From NCBI GenBank assembly GCA_016717305.1, contig JADKFY010000010.1, positions 62,001 through 126,000 on the forward strand: a DNA stretch of 64,000 nt, read 5' to 3'. This document shows positions 9,557 to 18,255 of the stretch, piece after piece (within the stretch, counting starts at the first letter, position 1; each line of letters opens with the position of its first letter). This stretch comes from Flavobacteriales bacterium (GTDB lineage: Bacteria > Bacteroidota > Bacteroidia > Flavobacteriales_F > PHOS-HE28). A program made the translations under genes and the position numbers. The notes beneath the pieces were generated by a model. It ran no database searches, was not told the DNA's origin, and saw only the letters and a list, made by a program, of their open reading frames with translations.

Positions 9557-12500
9557 TTATCGTTTCAGGAACTGTGCCCTATTCAAAACCCTTCCGTTCT
9601 GGTCCAAGAGAAGCAGCGTATAGCTACCTGAGGAGAGAGACGTCAAGGCTCCAGGTTGGATGGAGTTTCCTAAGGCCCGTTGAGCCAAGACCATCCTTCC
9701 ACTCGCATCCAATACACGTATGGATGAGGGTGCTTGGCCTGCGTAGCTCCAATTCAGGACGTTGTCTACGGGCATTGGGTAGATCACCAATTGATCACTT
9801 TTTCGGAGGATCGCGATCACCTCTGATAACATGATGGTCCCATCTTCATCAACTGTACTAAGTCGGTAGTAGGAAAGTCCGTCCGGAGCGCCCTCATCCA
9901 AGAATTCGTAGGCCAAAGACCGGCTGCTATATCCGGCTGCGGCAATTGAGCCAACGACATTGAATAGGTCATTGTCCGAACTGCGTTCAACATTAAAGTA
10001 ACTACTGTTCGTTTCGGAGGCTGTATTCCAGTTGAGGAGATTTCCATTGCTTTCGGCGACACCTGCGAATGACGTGAGTTCGATAGGGAGAATGCCAATA
10101 TCACCGACGGCTGAAGCATAACCGTAGAACCAACGGCTGAACCGCTGCCCGTCGATCATTTTATGCATGGGGTATTCCACTCGGCAGCGCCATTTGTGCC
10201 TGCGGAAGTTTGGTGCCTTGAACACCTGTTCCCTGATCTGCAACCCTGCTGTGCCCAGGTCGGACCATGCGGCACTGCTATTTGGCATAGCGACACTATT
10301 GGTTATGGGAACCCCGGAATACGGCTGTCCTTCGTGTACCACCTCCCAGATCAGCCGCCCAGTTGTTCGTTGGATGGGACTGCGGGACCTATGCCCGATC
10401 CCGAAGAAAATGGTGTTGACCGGATCGGTGCTGTTCGTGGAGATCGGGTTGATCAGGTCCGCCAGATACTGACGGGACAATCTGTTCAGGCTTTCGGCAT
10501 TGTTGCCGCGAAATAGCGCAACTACTCCTTGTCCGGAAGTGCGCTGTGGACCACCTCCCATAATGTCTGAATAGCCATCGCCATCTGTATCACCGCCTCC
10601 GGCCACTGAGAAGCCGAAATTGTCGCCAGCGGTGTTCAATTCCACACCTACAGGTGAAGCGAAAAGGATGCCTGTGGGTCCTCCAAGATAGACCCACAGG
10701 GTTCCTTCGTTTAGTTCGTCATTGTCAAAATTCGGGGCACCTATTACCACATCTGCGTAACCATCACCGTTGACATCACCGGCTTCTGCTACACTTGTTC
10801 CCAAGTTTGCTCCTACTTGATTGCGCTGCAGCGCAGTGATTCCGAGAATGGTGATCCCGCTCGGAGACCCATACAATACCCTAGCAAGACCTTCATTCGC
10901 TTCAGGTGCAGTCGCATCACTTTCTCCGATTATCACATCGAAATATCCATCACCGTTCACATCACCCGCACCTGCCACTGACGAACCGGCGCGAAAGCCG
11001 ACAATATTGGGTTGGTAAAGAAAGCTGTACGCTGCGGATAGGCCGGTCGCGCTGCCATGAAAGATGAAGAAAGCCCCTTCATTCGATTGACCAGCTGAAA
11101 AGGAGGGGGCTCCAACGATCACATCGGAGAATCCATCTCCGTTCACATCACCTGCAGTACATACGGCATGACCGAATTCGCTAGCCGGAAAGGAGGGCGC
11201 TAGTGTTACGGCGGGTATGGGATCCAAGCCAGTGCTGGAACCCATATAGATGTATGCCTCTTCACTACCAGGTGCACCGATCACTACGTCAGAGAACCCA
11301 TCGCCGTTCACATCACCCGCTTTGAACACAGACGTAGCAAAGCCGGATCCAGGACTCCCGTTCAACTGAAGAGCTACTGATGGGATCAGTCCAAACGGGG
11401 AACCGTGGAAGATGAATGCGGCACCACCTCCAGTTGCTCCCGGTGCCCCAACCACGACATCAGCGTATCCGTCCCCATTTACGTCACCGGCACTAGCCAC
11501 GCTTTTTCCGAATGCGGCATTGTTCAGGTTTGCTTGTAAGATCAAATTTGGACCAGCGGAAAGCCCGGTAATGCTTCCATAATGCACGTATGCGAGTCCT
11601 TCGCCGGGTTGGCCAAGTGCACCATCCGGGGCACCAAAGATCGCGTCGGAATATCCATCGCCATTCACATCCCCGGCGTTGGCGACCGACCAGCCCAAGT
11701 GCGCTCCGGCCGATCCGGTGATGCTGGTAAAGCTGGGCAGAGCACTGACATTGGATGTGCCGCCCAAAAAGACCTTGGCCCGACCACCGGTTTGAAAAGG
11801 CACGCCAACGATCATATCACTATATCCATCTCCGTTCACATCGCCTGCCGTATTTACGCTTTCCCCCATCCCAACGTTGATCCCATTGCCCTCATACCGC
11901 AGGAAGGCTGAAGAAGACACACCACTCGCCGATCCCAGATGCAGGAATGCAGCACCTTCATTGGCCTGACCATTGGTATACCCTTGGGCACCGATGATCA
12001 CATCCGCGTATCCATCCCCGTTCACATCTCCAGCGGTGGATACACTTCGACCCAATTTTGCTCCAGCCTGGTTCCCTTGGATGATCGTAGCGGGAACGAT
12101 GTTCACCCCGGCAGGTGAACCATGGAAGATGAATGCCGAGCCTTCCGATATTTCAGGACCCATCTCGTCACGCCAGTCACCGACGATCACATCGCTATAC
12201 CCATCTCCGTTCACGTCGCCGGCTGTGGATACGGCCCAGCCCGTATGGATGCTATAGCCCGCTGTATTGAAGATCCTTGCAGGTGCTGGATTGGCACCGG
12301 CTCCGAGCGCATTCGCACTGCCGTGGTAGATGAAGATGCCCCCGTCATCACAGGTATTTATGGTAGGACAGCCGGGTGTCAATTCGAATTTGTGCGCACC
12401 GATGATCAAGTCACTGAAACCATCACCATTCACATCACCAGCGGCCGATATGCTTCCACCGAATTGTGCTGCTGCTTGATCACGTTCCAACCGATGCCTG

Positions 12501-13738
12501 AAAACCGGATTCACCCCTACTGCCGAACCCAGATATATCCAAGCGACTCCTTCGTTGAAGGAAGGATATGCAGCCAAATAGCCCCCTACTCCAACATCAC
12601 TGTACCCATCGCCATTAATGTCCCCGAGACAGGACACACTATAGCCCATGTAATTGTTTGTTGCATTCGGTTGCAGGATAACTGCAGGCAATGTGGCAAC
12701 ACCTGCAGCTGAACCGTGGAAAACGAACATTGCGCCTTCCTTGTCCGTAGCTGCGTTATCCTCCCACGTGGGAGCCCCAACAAGTAGGTCACTGTATCCA
12801 TCATTGTTCACGTCACCAGCTCCGTCGACCGAGAATCCAAATTGGGCACCTGCCTGATCAACTTGCAACGTCACCGAAGGTGCCGCTGGAATACCGGTGA
12901 CACTACCATAGTAGACGTAGACCAATCCTTCTCCAGCTTGTCCTGAAGTGGCTTGGGGCGCACCTACGACAACATCGCTATAGCCATCGCCATTGAGGTC
13001 GCCTGCTGTGGATACGCTATACCCGAAATCACCACCGATCGGAGGGTTAAGTAAACGATCTTCGGTTGTTGAGACGGGATCGACAACTATGGGATATGTT
13101 GCGCTCTGATCATCCACTGTTATCGTTAACCTGCTATTCCCGTGGTTCAAGGAAATGGAGGCTTCAAGTACTTCGCCACAGGCATCCCAAACCCGGAGGT
13201 CCCGGTAGGCATGTCCCAGATGTCCGTCCGCAGTCCTGAACGCAATGCCATTCGTGCCCTCCGCTTCTGGACAAAGTCCGGAATTGATATCCAAGATGAT
13301 CTCCAAATTCCCAGTGCCGATCGGCCTGTCGTTCACCAGAAAGTTCTGCCGAATCCCTTCCGTTCCAACCAAGAATTCCACGTCCATCACTGCACCATTC
13401 CATAAAACGCGATGATCCCCGGACTCCGTGCTTATTGACTTCCATTGATGATGGTCGTTACCACTGCGCCCATAACTTCGCACGCCTATGCGTGTTTCCC
13501 AATCAGGCTTGGCAATAGGTCCACGCACTATAAGTTCGTTGTTCCCAAGTTGCGCAGTCATGTTCAGACCCGGGAAGGTCGCACTGGACCCATTACACGC
13601 ACGGTCACTCACGAACGTCGGATCATCGCCCAAGGCTGCCCGAACAGGACCTGAACCGAGGACCCCGCAAGTAAGAACCAACGCAAAAAGCACGTGTTTG
13701 ATCAAAATAGGAATACGTTTTGCCTTGGTACTGTGCAC
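9557..13738 (-). CDS. giant FG-GAP repeat protein with T9SS sorting domain
   Basis: A secreted protein of about 1,390 residues. After a signal peptide (core LFALVLTCGVLGSG) and about 200 residues of beta-rich sequence come 14 FG-GAP/integrin-alpha-like repeats. Each repeat centres on AGDVNGDGYSDVVVGAP, with calcium-binding DxNxDGxxD loops. The number fits two seven-bladed propellers. A carboxy region with a fibronectin-like WNTASETNSSYFNVERS module and a T9SS tail (IYPMPVDNVLNW) ends the protein. No ATG is in frame; the GTG at 13738 is used here, with TTG 13750, TTG 13705 and GTG 13693 as alternatives. The promoter -7 element lies only about 10 bases from the GTG, so a start at 13705 with a short leader is also reasonable. 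Probably a surface adhesin-like protein; ligand unknown. Confidence 0.88.
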   Translation of the reverse strand: MHSTKAKRIPILIKHVLFALVLTCGVLGSGPVRAALGDDPTFVSDRACNGSSATFPGLNMTAQLGNNELIVRGPIAKPDWETRIGVRSYGRSGNDHHQWKSISTESGDHRVLWNGAVMDVEFLVGTEGIRQNFLVNDRPIGTGNLEIILDINSGLCPEAEGTNGIAFRTADGHLGHAYRDLRVWDACGEVLEASISLNHGNSRLTITVDDQSATYPIVVDPVSTTEDRLLNPPIGGDFGYSVSTAGDLNGDGYSDVVVGAPQATSGQAGEGLVYVYYGSVTGIPAAPSVTLQVDQAGAQFGFSVDGAGDVNNDGYSDLLVGAPTWEDNAATDKEGAMFVFHGSAAGVATLPAVILQPNATNNYMGYSVSCLGDINGDGYSDVGVGGYLAAYPSFNEGVAWIYLGSAVGVNPVFRHRLERDQAAAQFGGSISAAGDVNGDGFSDLIIGAHKFELTPGCPTINTCDDGGIFIYHGSANALGAGANPAPARIFNTAGYSIHTGWAVSTAGDVNGDGYSDVIVGDWRDEMGPEISEGSAFIFHGSPAGVNIVPATIIQGNQAGAKLGRSVSTAGDVNGDGYADVIIGAQGYTNGQANEGAAFLHLGSASGVSSSAFLRYEGNGINVGMGESVNTAGDVNGDGYSDMIVGVPFQTGGRAKVFLGGTSNVSALPSFTSITGSAGAHLGWSVANAGDVNGDGYSDAIFGAPDGALGQPGEGLAYVHYGSITGLSAGPNLILQANLNNAAFGKSVASAGDVNGDGYADVVVGAPGATGGGAAFIFHGSPFGLIPSVALQLNGSPGSGFATSVFKAGDVNGDGFSDVVIGAPGSEEAYIYMGSSTGLDPIPAVTLAPSFPASEFGHAVCTAGDVNGDGFSDVIVGAPSFSAGQSNEGAFFIFHGSATGLSAAYSFLYQPNIVGFRAGSSVAGAGDVNGDGYFDVIIGESDATAPEANEGLARVLYGSPSGITILGITALQRNQVGANLGTSVAEAGDVNGDGYADVVIGAPNFDNDELNEGTLWVYLGGPTGILFASPVGVELNTAGDNFGFSVAGGGDTDGDGYSDIMGGGPQRTSGQGVVALFRGNNAESLNRLSRQYLADLINPISTNSTDPVNTIFFGIGHRSRSPIQRTTGRLIWEVVHEGQPYSGVPITNSVAMPNSSAAWSDLGTAGLQIREQVFKAPNFRRHKWRCRVEYPMHKMIDGQRFSRWFYGYASAVGDIGILPIELTSFAGVAESNGNLLNWNTASETNSSYFNVERSSDNDLFNVVGSIAAAGYSSRSLAYEFLDEGAPDGLSYYRLSTVDEDGTIMLSEVIAILRKSDQLVIYPMPVDNVLNWSYAGQAPSSIRVLDASGRMVLAQRALGNSIQPGALTSLSSGSYTLLLLDQNGRVLNRAQFLKR

Positions 13739-13747
13739 ATTATCTTG

Positions 13748-13779
13748 CAAAGGTAGACCATTTCAATTGCCGTGGTCAA
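13748..13779 (-). promoter_or_regulatory. Bacteroidota promoter for the FG-GAP gene
   Basis: TACCTTTG (13748-13755, minus strand) with TTG (13777-13779) and a 21-base spacer. Transcription would begin near 13741, almost at the proposed start codon. Confidence 0.6.
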
Positions 13780-13820
13780 GATGTTCGAAACTGAATGTCC
13801 AGCGTTGGACAAAGAAGACG

Positions 13821-14756
13821 TTGAATTTTGGAAAGGGTTGCATCTTGTTGTGGTTCTTTTGTTCGCTGACGCCTAAAGTTATACAAGGTCAAGCCGGTGA
13901 GCCGGTGTTGGGACATGATTCTACTTCCTTGACCCTAAAAGGTTCTATTCCGGGCTGTCGGGTAGCTGTCGCTGCTGCATCCGGGGGGATCATGTTGGGG
14001 ACATACCTCGCTTTGGACAAGGTTTGGTACGCACAGTACGACAGAGAAGCATTACATGTTTTCGATGATGCAGGCGAATGGGAGCAGATGGATAAGGCCG
14101 GACATCTATTCAGTGCTTATTCACTTGGCAGGTGGGGCCATGCTGGTTGGCGGATGTGCGGGAGTAGAGCGAAGGAATCAATATTTATCGGGGGCAGCTT
14201 CGGATTCCTTTTTTTGACCGGGGTTGAACTTTTGGACGGAACATCCTCTGGGTGGGGTTTCTCGTGGAGCGACATGGCCGCCAATGCGCTAGGTACCGGA
14301 CTCTTCATGGGGCAGGAGCTGGGCTGGAATGAACAACGGTTCCAAGTGAAACTGTCGGTACATCTTTCGGATTACGCAGCTCGGCGACCCGACCTGCTTG
14401 GCGAAGGGTTGGGAGAACGGGTGCTGAAGGACTACAATGGCCAAACGATCTGGCTCAGCGCCAACCCTTGGAGCTTTGGGAAACAGGGAGCATTTCCGAA
14501 ATGGTTGAACATCGCCTTCGGTTACGGAGCTGAAGGCATGGTTTCAGCATTTCGTTACGAACAGGACCCGATCCCAGATGCCGATCCCCGTTACCGTCAA
14601 TTCTACCTCTCACCCGATATCGACCTCACCAAGATCAGAACACGGTCCAAACTGCTGCGTTCTGTCCTGTTCGTGTTGAACGGGATCAAGATCCCCATGC
14701 CTGCGTTGGAGGTCCGTTCCACCGGGAAGGTGGTAGGCCATTGGCTTTATTTCTAA
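13821..14756 (+). CDS. DUF2279 family protein, predicted periplasmic/outer membrane
   Basis: About 311 residues from a TTG start that gives a good signal peptide (CILLWFFCSLTPKVIQGQ). The frame remains open far upstream, but that part overlaps the opposite gene and its promoter and is unlikely to be coding. The body matches the DUF2279 pattern known in Bacteroidota: small hydrophobic segments (VAVAAASGGIMLGTYLALDKVWY), then MDKAGHLFSAYSLGRW, FIGGSFGFLFLTGVELLDG and FSWSDMAANALGTGLFMGQE. The function of this family is not established. It is convergent with the NUDIX gene, with only 4 bases between the stop codons. Confidence 0.75.
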   Translation: MNFGKGCILLWFFCSLTPKVIQGQAGEPVLGHDSTSLTLKGSIPGCRVAVAAASGGIMLGTYLALDKVWYAQYDREALHVFDDAGEWEQMDKAGHLFSAYSLGRWGHAGWRMCGSRAKESIFIGGSFGFLFLTGVELLDGTSSGWGFSWSDMAANALGTGLFMGQELGWNEQRFQVKLSVHLSDYAARRPDLLGEGLGERVLKDYNGQTIWLSANPWSFGKQGAFPKWLNIAFGYGAEGMVSAFRYEQDPIPDADPRYRQFYLSPDIDLTKIRTRSKLLRSVLFVLNGIKIPMPALEVRSTGKVVGHWLYF

Positions 14757-14760
14757 CCTC

Positions 14761-15321
14761 CTATGGGACCAAAGTTCCGTTCAACAGCATTAGTTTCACC
14801 TTGAGCACGGCAGCCACGGTCAGACTATCGGTCAATTCTTGCCTCATGACCATTTGGTAGAGTTCCTCGAAAGGCAATTTTCTCGACACCAACTCTTCAT
14901 TGTGGTCGGGCTCCGGCTCGAAGAAGGTAAGTCCTTGTGCCACATAGAGAAAAGCCTCTTCGTCGCTGGCGGAATTGCTCAGGTGCATATGAAGAATGGG
15001 GGTCCATTTGGTGGCCACAATGCCCGCTTCCTCGCGCAATTCCCTTTCCGCACTTTCTTGCGGTGGTTTGGACCGATCCGCCCCGCCTTCAGGGATCTCC
15101 CAACTGTAACTTTTAATTGGATATCTGTACTGTCCCACGATCCAAGTATTCAGCTCATCATCCAACGGAACGATGCCCACGGCCATGTTCTTGAAGTGGA
15201 CCACACCATAGATCCCTTCTGTACCACTTGGGTCGATCACTTCATGGTGGCTCACAGAGATCCATGGGGTGTTGTATTTCTCCTCCTCGCTAATGGTCTT
15301 CCACGGGCCTCGTTCGTTCAT
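14761..15321 (-). CDS. NUDIX hydrolase, ADP-ribose pyrophosphatase-like
   Basis: Hydrolyses a nucleoside diphosphate linked to another group; the arrangement resembles ADP-sugar pyrophosphatases. It has 186 residues from the ATG at 15321 (MNERGPWKTI). The Nudix box is intact: GGADRSKPPQESAERELREE followed by AGI gives GX5EX7REUXEEXGU. VGQYRYPIKSYSWEIPEGG upstream of the box is typical of the ADP-ribose branch. The longer open frame to 15390 lacks family similarity. A TACCTTCG element at 15340-15347 on the minus strand may be its promoter; it is divergent from the Smr gene. Confidence 0.9.
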   Translation of the reverse strand: MNERGPWKTISEEEKYNTPWISVSHHEVIDPSGTEGIYGVVHFKNMAVGIVPLDDELNTWIVGQYRYPIKSYSWEIPEGGADRSKPPQESAERELREEAGIVATKWTPILHMHLSNSASDEEAFLYVAQGLTFFEPEPDHNEELVSRKLPFEELYQMVMRQELTDSLTVAAVLKVKLMLLNGTLVP

Positions 15322-15381
15322 TTTTCCTCGGTTGTTGGCCGAAGGTACTGGTGTTGGGCAAGTTGAAATGCTTATCCGGCA

Positions 15382-15412
15382 TTGGTCCATTGAACGGACG
15401 GGCGTAATTTTA
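15382..15412 (+). promoter_or_regulatory. promoter for the Smr gene, probably giving a leaderless mRNA
   Basis: TTG (15382-15384), a 20-base spacer and TAATTTTA (15405-15412). The ATG follows after 4 bases, so transcription would start at or next to the start codon. Confidence 0.45.
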
Positions 15413-15416
15413 CCGC

Positions 15417-15995
15417 ATGGCCGCGATCACGTTGAAGGTAGGGGACCGTGTCGCCTTTGTTAACGAGGTGGGTGGTGGTAGCGTTATCGAGGTGCGACTC
15501 CGCGGCCGGGTAGTCGTGCGTGGCGACGATGGATTTGAGTTAGAGCGAGGGCTGAAGGAATTGGTGCGTTATGACCCTGTCGCGATCAAGAAGGCCTATT
15601 CAGTAACTGACCACCAAGCCGGGATGGTCGCTGCCAATGATGTGTTGGAGGAGAAGCGGAAGAAGCGATCGAATTCAAGGCCCGGTAAAACACCAAAACG
15701 GCCGGAGGACGCAAGCGTTGCCGAAGTGGACCTGCACTTGCATGAGTTGGTCCCGGACGAGACCCGGTTGGACAAGGCGGAGAAATTGAGCTACCAATTG
15801 GCCTATTTCGAGCGAAGCTTGGAGGCGGCGATCCGCGATGGCAAGAAGAAATTGATCGTGATCCACGGTGTGGGTGAAGGTGTATTGCGCGAGGAAGTGC
15901 GGAAAATGTTGCAGTTCTATGAGAACGTGCGTTTCCACGATGCTGATATGCGCAAGTATGGTGTGGGGGCCACGGAAGTTCAGATCCTGCGATAG
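15417..15995 (+). CDS. DUF2027/Smr domain protein
   Basis: A 192-residue protein with a beta-barrel-like N-terminal domain (ITLKVGDRVAFVNEVGGGSV, about 1-55), a charged linker rich in Lys/Arg (EEKRKKRSNSRPGKTPKRPE) and a C-terminal Smr domain. The Smr signatures are EVDLHLHELV (the DxHxH-like motif) and KLIVIHGVGEGVLREEVRKM. Smr domains act as nucleases or nucleic-acid binders in MutS2 and related proteins; the stand-alone Bacteroidota form has no assigned role. The gene sits immediately before the RNase P RNA gene, which does not by itself imply a shared function. Confidence 0.85.
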   Translation: MAAITLKVGDRVAFVNEVGGGSVIEVRLRGRVVVRGDDGFELERGLKELVRYDPVAIKKAYSVTDHQAGMVAANDVLEEKRKKRSNSRPGKTPKRPEDASVAEVDLHLHELVPDETRLDKAEKLSYQLAYFERSLEAAIRDGKKKLIVIHGVGEGVLREEVRKMLQFYENVRFHDADMRKYGVGATEVQILR

Positions 15996-16029
15996 GAAGG
16001 ACCCGGTCTGGCAAGTTTAGTTCTTTGAT

Positions 16030-16440
16030 ATCCTGTGCATCGCTTCGCCGTCCCGTGTCTTTGGCGCGGGGAGGAAAGTCCGGGCAGCGTAGGGCAGCGT
16101 GCTTCCTAACAGGAAGGGGCGTATTCGGGAACGGATGCGCTACGGAAAGTGCCGCAGAAAGGAAAACCGCCGACCCGCCGCAAGGTGGAGGTAAGGATGA
16201 AAAGGTGGGGTAAGAGCCCACCAGTGCTTCTGGCGACAGGGCAGCTAGGTAAACCCCACGCGCTGAAAGACCATGTATACTGGAAGTTCCGTAATGTCGG
16301 AACGTGGAAAGCCCGTCCTTCAAGGGCAACCTTGGGTCTGGAGGGTAGGTCGATGGATCCCGTTGGCAACAGCGGGACTAGATAGATGGCGAAGGCCCAA
16401 GTAATTGGGAACAGGACCCGGCTTATAGGTGCACAGGCTT
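16030..16440 (+). ncRNA. rnpB: RNase P RNA, bacterial type A
   Basis: The catalytic RNA that trims tRNA 5' leaders. The universal 5' core GAGGAAAGTCCGGGC is at about 16070-16084 and the 3' partner AACAGGACCCGGCTTAT at about 16410-16426, with AGATAGATGGC in between. Helix P1 closes the molecule: CCTGTGCA (16032-16039) pairs with TGCACAGG (16430-16437). The length of about 410 nt fits type A. Exact ends are inferred from P1. Confidence 0.95.
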
Positions 16441-16449
16441 TTATTGATG

Positions 16450-16489
16450 GGCCCTTCTTCCGTCCAACTGGATGTGGAGAAGGGCCTTT
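16450..16489 (+). terminator. terminator of rnpB
   Basis: A 9-bp stem (16450-16458 with 16478-16486) is followed by TTT, 10 bases after helix P1. Confidence 0.7.
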
Positions 16490-16504
16490 CCGTTGGAATG
16501 GACT

Positions 16505-16533
16505 TTGGAGGACAACGTCCACGGTTACCTTCG
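16505..16533 (+). promoter_or_regulatory. promoter for the SGNH-like gene
   Basis: TTG (16505-16507), an 18-base spacer and TACCTTCG (16526-16533), 13 bases before the ATG at 16547. Confidence 0.55.
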
Positions 16534-16546
16534 GCGCAGCAATGGA

Positions 16547-17488
16547 ATGCCATTCTTCATGCATCGCGGTCTAAGGATATTGGTAGCTTTTCTTGGGGTC
16601 TTGGTAGTGACCGAAGTCGTCTTGCGAACCGTCTTCGGCTTCTGCGACACGGTGCTATTGCGAGCGGATCCCAACTACGAGTACATCGCACAACCCGATC
16701 AGGATCGCATGCGATTCCGGCATCACATCGTGTACAACAGCCTTTCCATGCGTTCACCGGAGCCGGACAGCAAAGCGGTGGTCATCCTTGGTTGTGGTGA
16801 TTCGGTGATCAACGGTGGCGTGCTTACTGGTCAGGATTCCTTGGCCACCACGATCCTTTCAACAGAACTTGGCCAACTGCTTGGGCGCGAAGTGCAGTTC
16901 CTGAACATTTCAGCTGGAAGTTGGGGACCCGACAACTGCGCGGCTTATCTGAACAATACGAAGTTGCCCCAAGCGAAAACCTTGGTGCTTTTCGCTAGTA
17001 GCCATGATGCGCATGACAATATGAGCTTCAAGAAAGTGGTGGGTGTGCGGAAGAGCTTTCCAGATGAACAGTACCCCACCGCAATACAAGAATTGGTGGA
17101 CCGCTACATTCTTCCAAGGATCATTGAACAAACCACGAGCACGGACAGTGAGTTGGGAATAGACAAAGGCGAGAGAGCCTTCAACAAGGGGTTCGCACAA
17201 TTGAAAGAATATGCCGGGTCGCAGGGTATACCGATGGTGATCGTGTTGCACGCCGAGCGGTCGGAAATAGTTGCTGGGGATTACAATTCGCAAGGCCAGG
17301 AGATCATCGCCTTTGCCGAAGAGAATGGGATACATCTGTTGCGCGATCTGGACCATGGCGTTATCGTGGATCAGCTACGCGATAAGATCCACCCCAATGA
17401 TAGCGGGCAGCGTAAACTGGCGGAGATCGTAATGGACGATATGGCCACGAACAAGGGTGCGTATGGCTTGGAAACCTTGGATCGATGA
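16547..17488 (+). CDS. SGNH/GDSL-hydrolase-like membrane-anchored protein
   Basis: About 313 residues. An N-terminal membrane anchor (ILVAFLGVLVVTEVVLRTVFGF) precedes a domain with the layout of SGNH hydrolases: VVILGCGDSVINGG (block I, with Ser in GDS), FLNISAGSWGPDN (block II, Gly), FASSHDAHDN (block III-like) and IHPNDSGQRKLAEIV near the C-terminus (block V, Asp/His-like DKIHPN). Such proteins remove acyl groups from sugars or other envelope molecules; the substrate is unknown. The downstream gene overlaps by 4 bases (ATGA), indicating translational coupling. Confidence 0.75.
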   Translation: MPFFMHRGLRILVAFLGVLVVTEVVLRTVFGFCDTVLLRADPNYEYIAQPDQDRMRFRHHIVYNSLSMRSPEPDSKAVVILGCGDSVINGGVLTGQDSLATTILSTELGQLLGREVQFLNISAGSWGPDNCAAYLNNTKLPQAKTLVLFASSHDAHDNMSFKKVVGVRKSFPDEQYPTAIQELVDRYILPRIIEQTTSTDSELGIDKGERAFNKGFAQLKEYAGSQGIPMVIVLHAERSEIVAGDYNSQGQEIIAFAEENGIHLLRDLDHGVIVDQLRDKIHPNDSGQRKLAEIVMDDMATNKGAYGLETLDR

Positions 17489-18252
17489 AGGAAGGCACGC
17501 GGTTTGCCGAGCGGTGCGAATACCTTTGCGCCGTGCTTAGATCCTTCCTAACCCTATTTTTCCTTTGCTCCCTTTTGACCACCGGTCTTGCACAGGAAAT
17601 GGTCACCATCCACGGAAAAGTGATCACCTCCACCGACCAAAGGACGTACTACGATCTGATGATCGTGAACAAGCGCACGCGGTCCGGGAGCTTCGGGAAT
17701 TCCGATGGCACCTTCACGGTCCGCGCATTACAAACAGACACCTTGCTGGTGGGTTCCATTGGGCACCAGACCAAGATGTTCACCTTGACCGATAGCATCC
17801 CGAAAGGCACCTACAACATTACGCTTCGGTTGACACCCCTCCGCATAGATCTTGCTGAGGTCGAGATCCTTCCGGAGCGAACCTTGAAGCAGATCCAAAA
17901 GGACATTGACGCGCTGGGGTACAAAGAATCGGACTACAAGTTGAGCACCGTGAATGCGCTCCAAAGCCCGATCACGTTCCTCTACCAGGAATTCAGCAGG
18001 CGGGAGAGGAGCAAGCGGAAAGTCGCGGAGTTGGAAAATGAAGACCGCAAACGGGCCTTGCTCCAGGAACTGCTGCAGAAGTATGTTCAATACGACATCA
18101 TCAACCTGAGCCCTGAAGCCTTCGATGACTTCATCGATTTCTGTGACGTTCCCGATCTCGTGATCCAAGGGCTTTCGCAGTACGACTTCCTGGTCTACGT
18201 GCAGCGCAAGTACGAACTGTACTCCAGCTTAGGTCCTACCCGGCGGCACTGA
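17485..18252 (+). CDS. secreted protein with carboxypeptidase-regulatory-like domain
   Basis: 255 residues from the ATG at 17485. A GTG at 17533 would give the cleaner signal peptide LRSFLTLFFLCSLLTTGLAQ and directly follows a TACCTTTG element (17521-17528), so the shorter form may be the real one. After the signal comes a beta-sandwich of the CarboxypepD_reg type (VTIHGKVITSTDQRTYYDLM, SDGTFTVRALQTDTLLVGSI), then a charged helical C-terminal region with EFSRRERSKRKVAELE. These domains usually sit at the N-terminus of TonB receptors; here it stands alone. The next gene starts 3 bases after the stop, so the two form an operon. Confidence 0.7.
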   Translation: MKEGTRFAERCEYLCAVLRSFLTLFFLCSLLTTGLAQEMVTIHGKVITSTDQRTYYDLMIVNKRTRSGSFGNSDGTFTVRALQTDTLLVGSIGHQTKMFTLTDSIPKGTYNITLRLTPLRIDLAEVEILPERTLKQIQKDIDALGYKESDYKLSTVNALQSPITFLYQEFSRRERSKRKVAELENEDRKRALLQELLQKYVQYDIINLSPEAFDDFIDFCDVPDLVIQGLSQYDFLVYVQRKYELYSSLGPTRRH

Positions 18253-18255
18253 TCC

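Noticed and set aside
13488..13820. N-terminal extension of the DUF2279 protein
   Set aside because: It overlaps the start and promoter of the FG-GAP gene, and the signal peptide begins at 13821.
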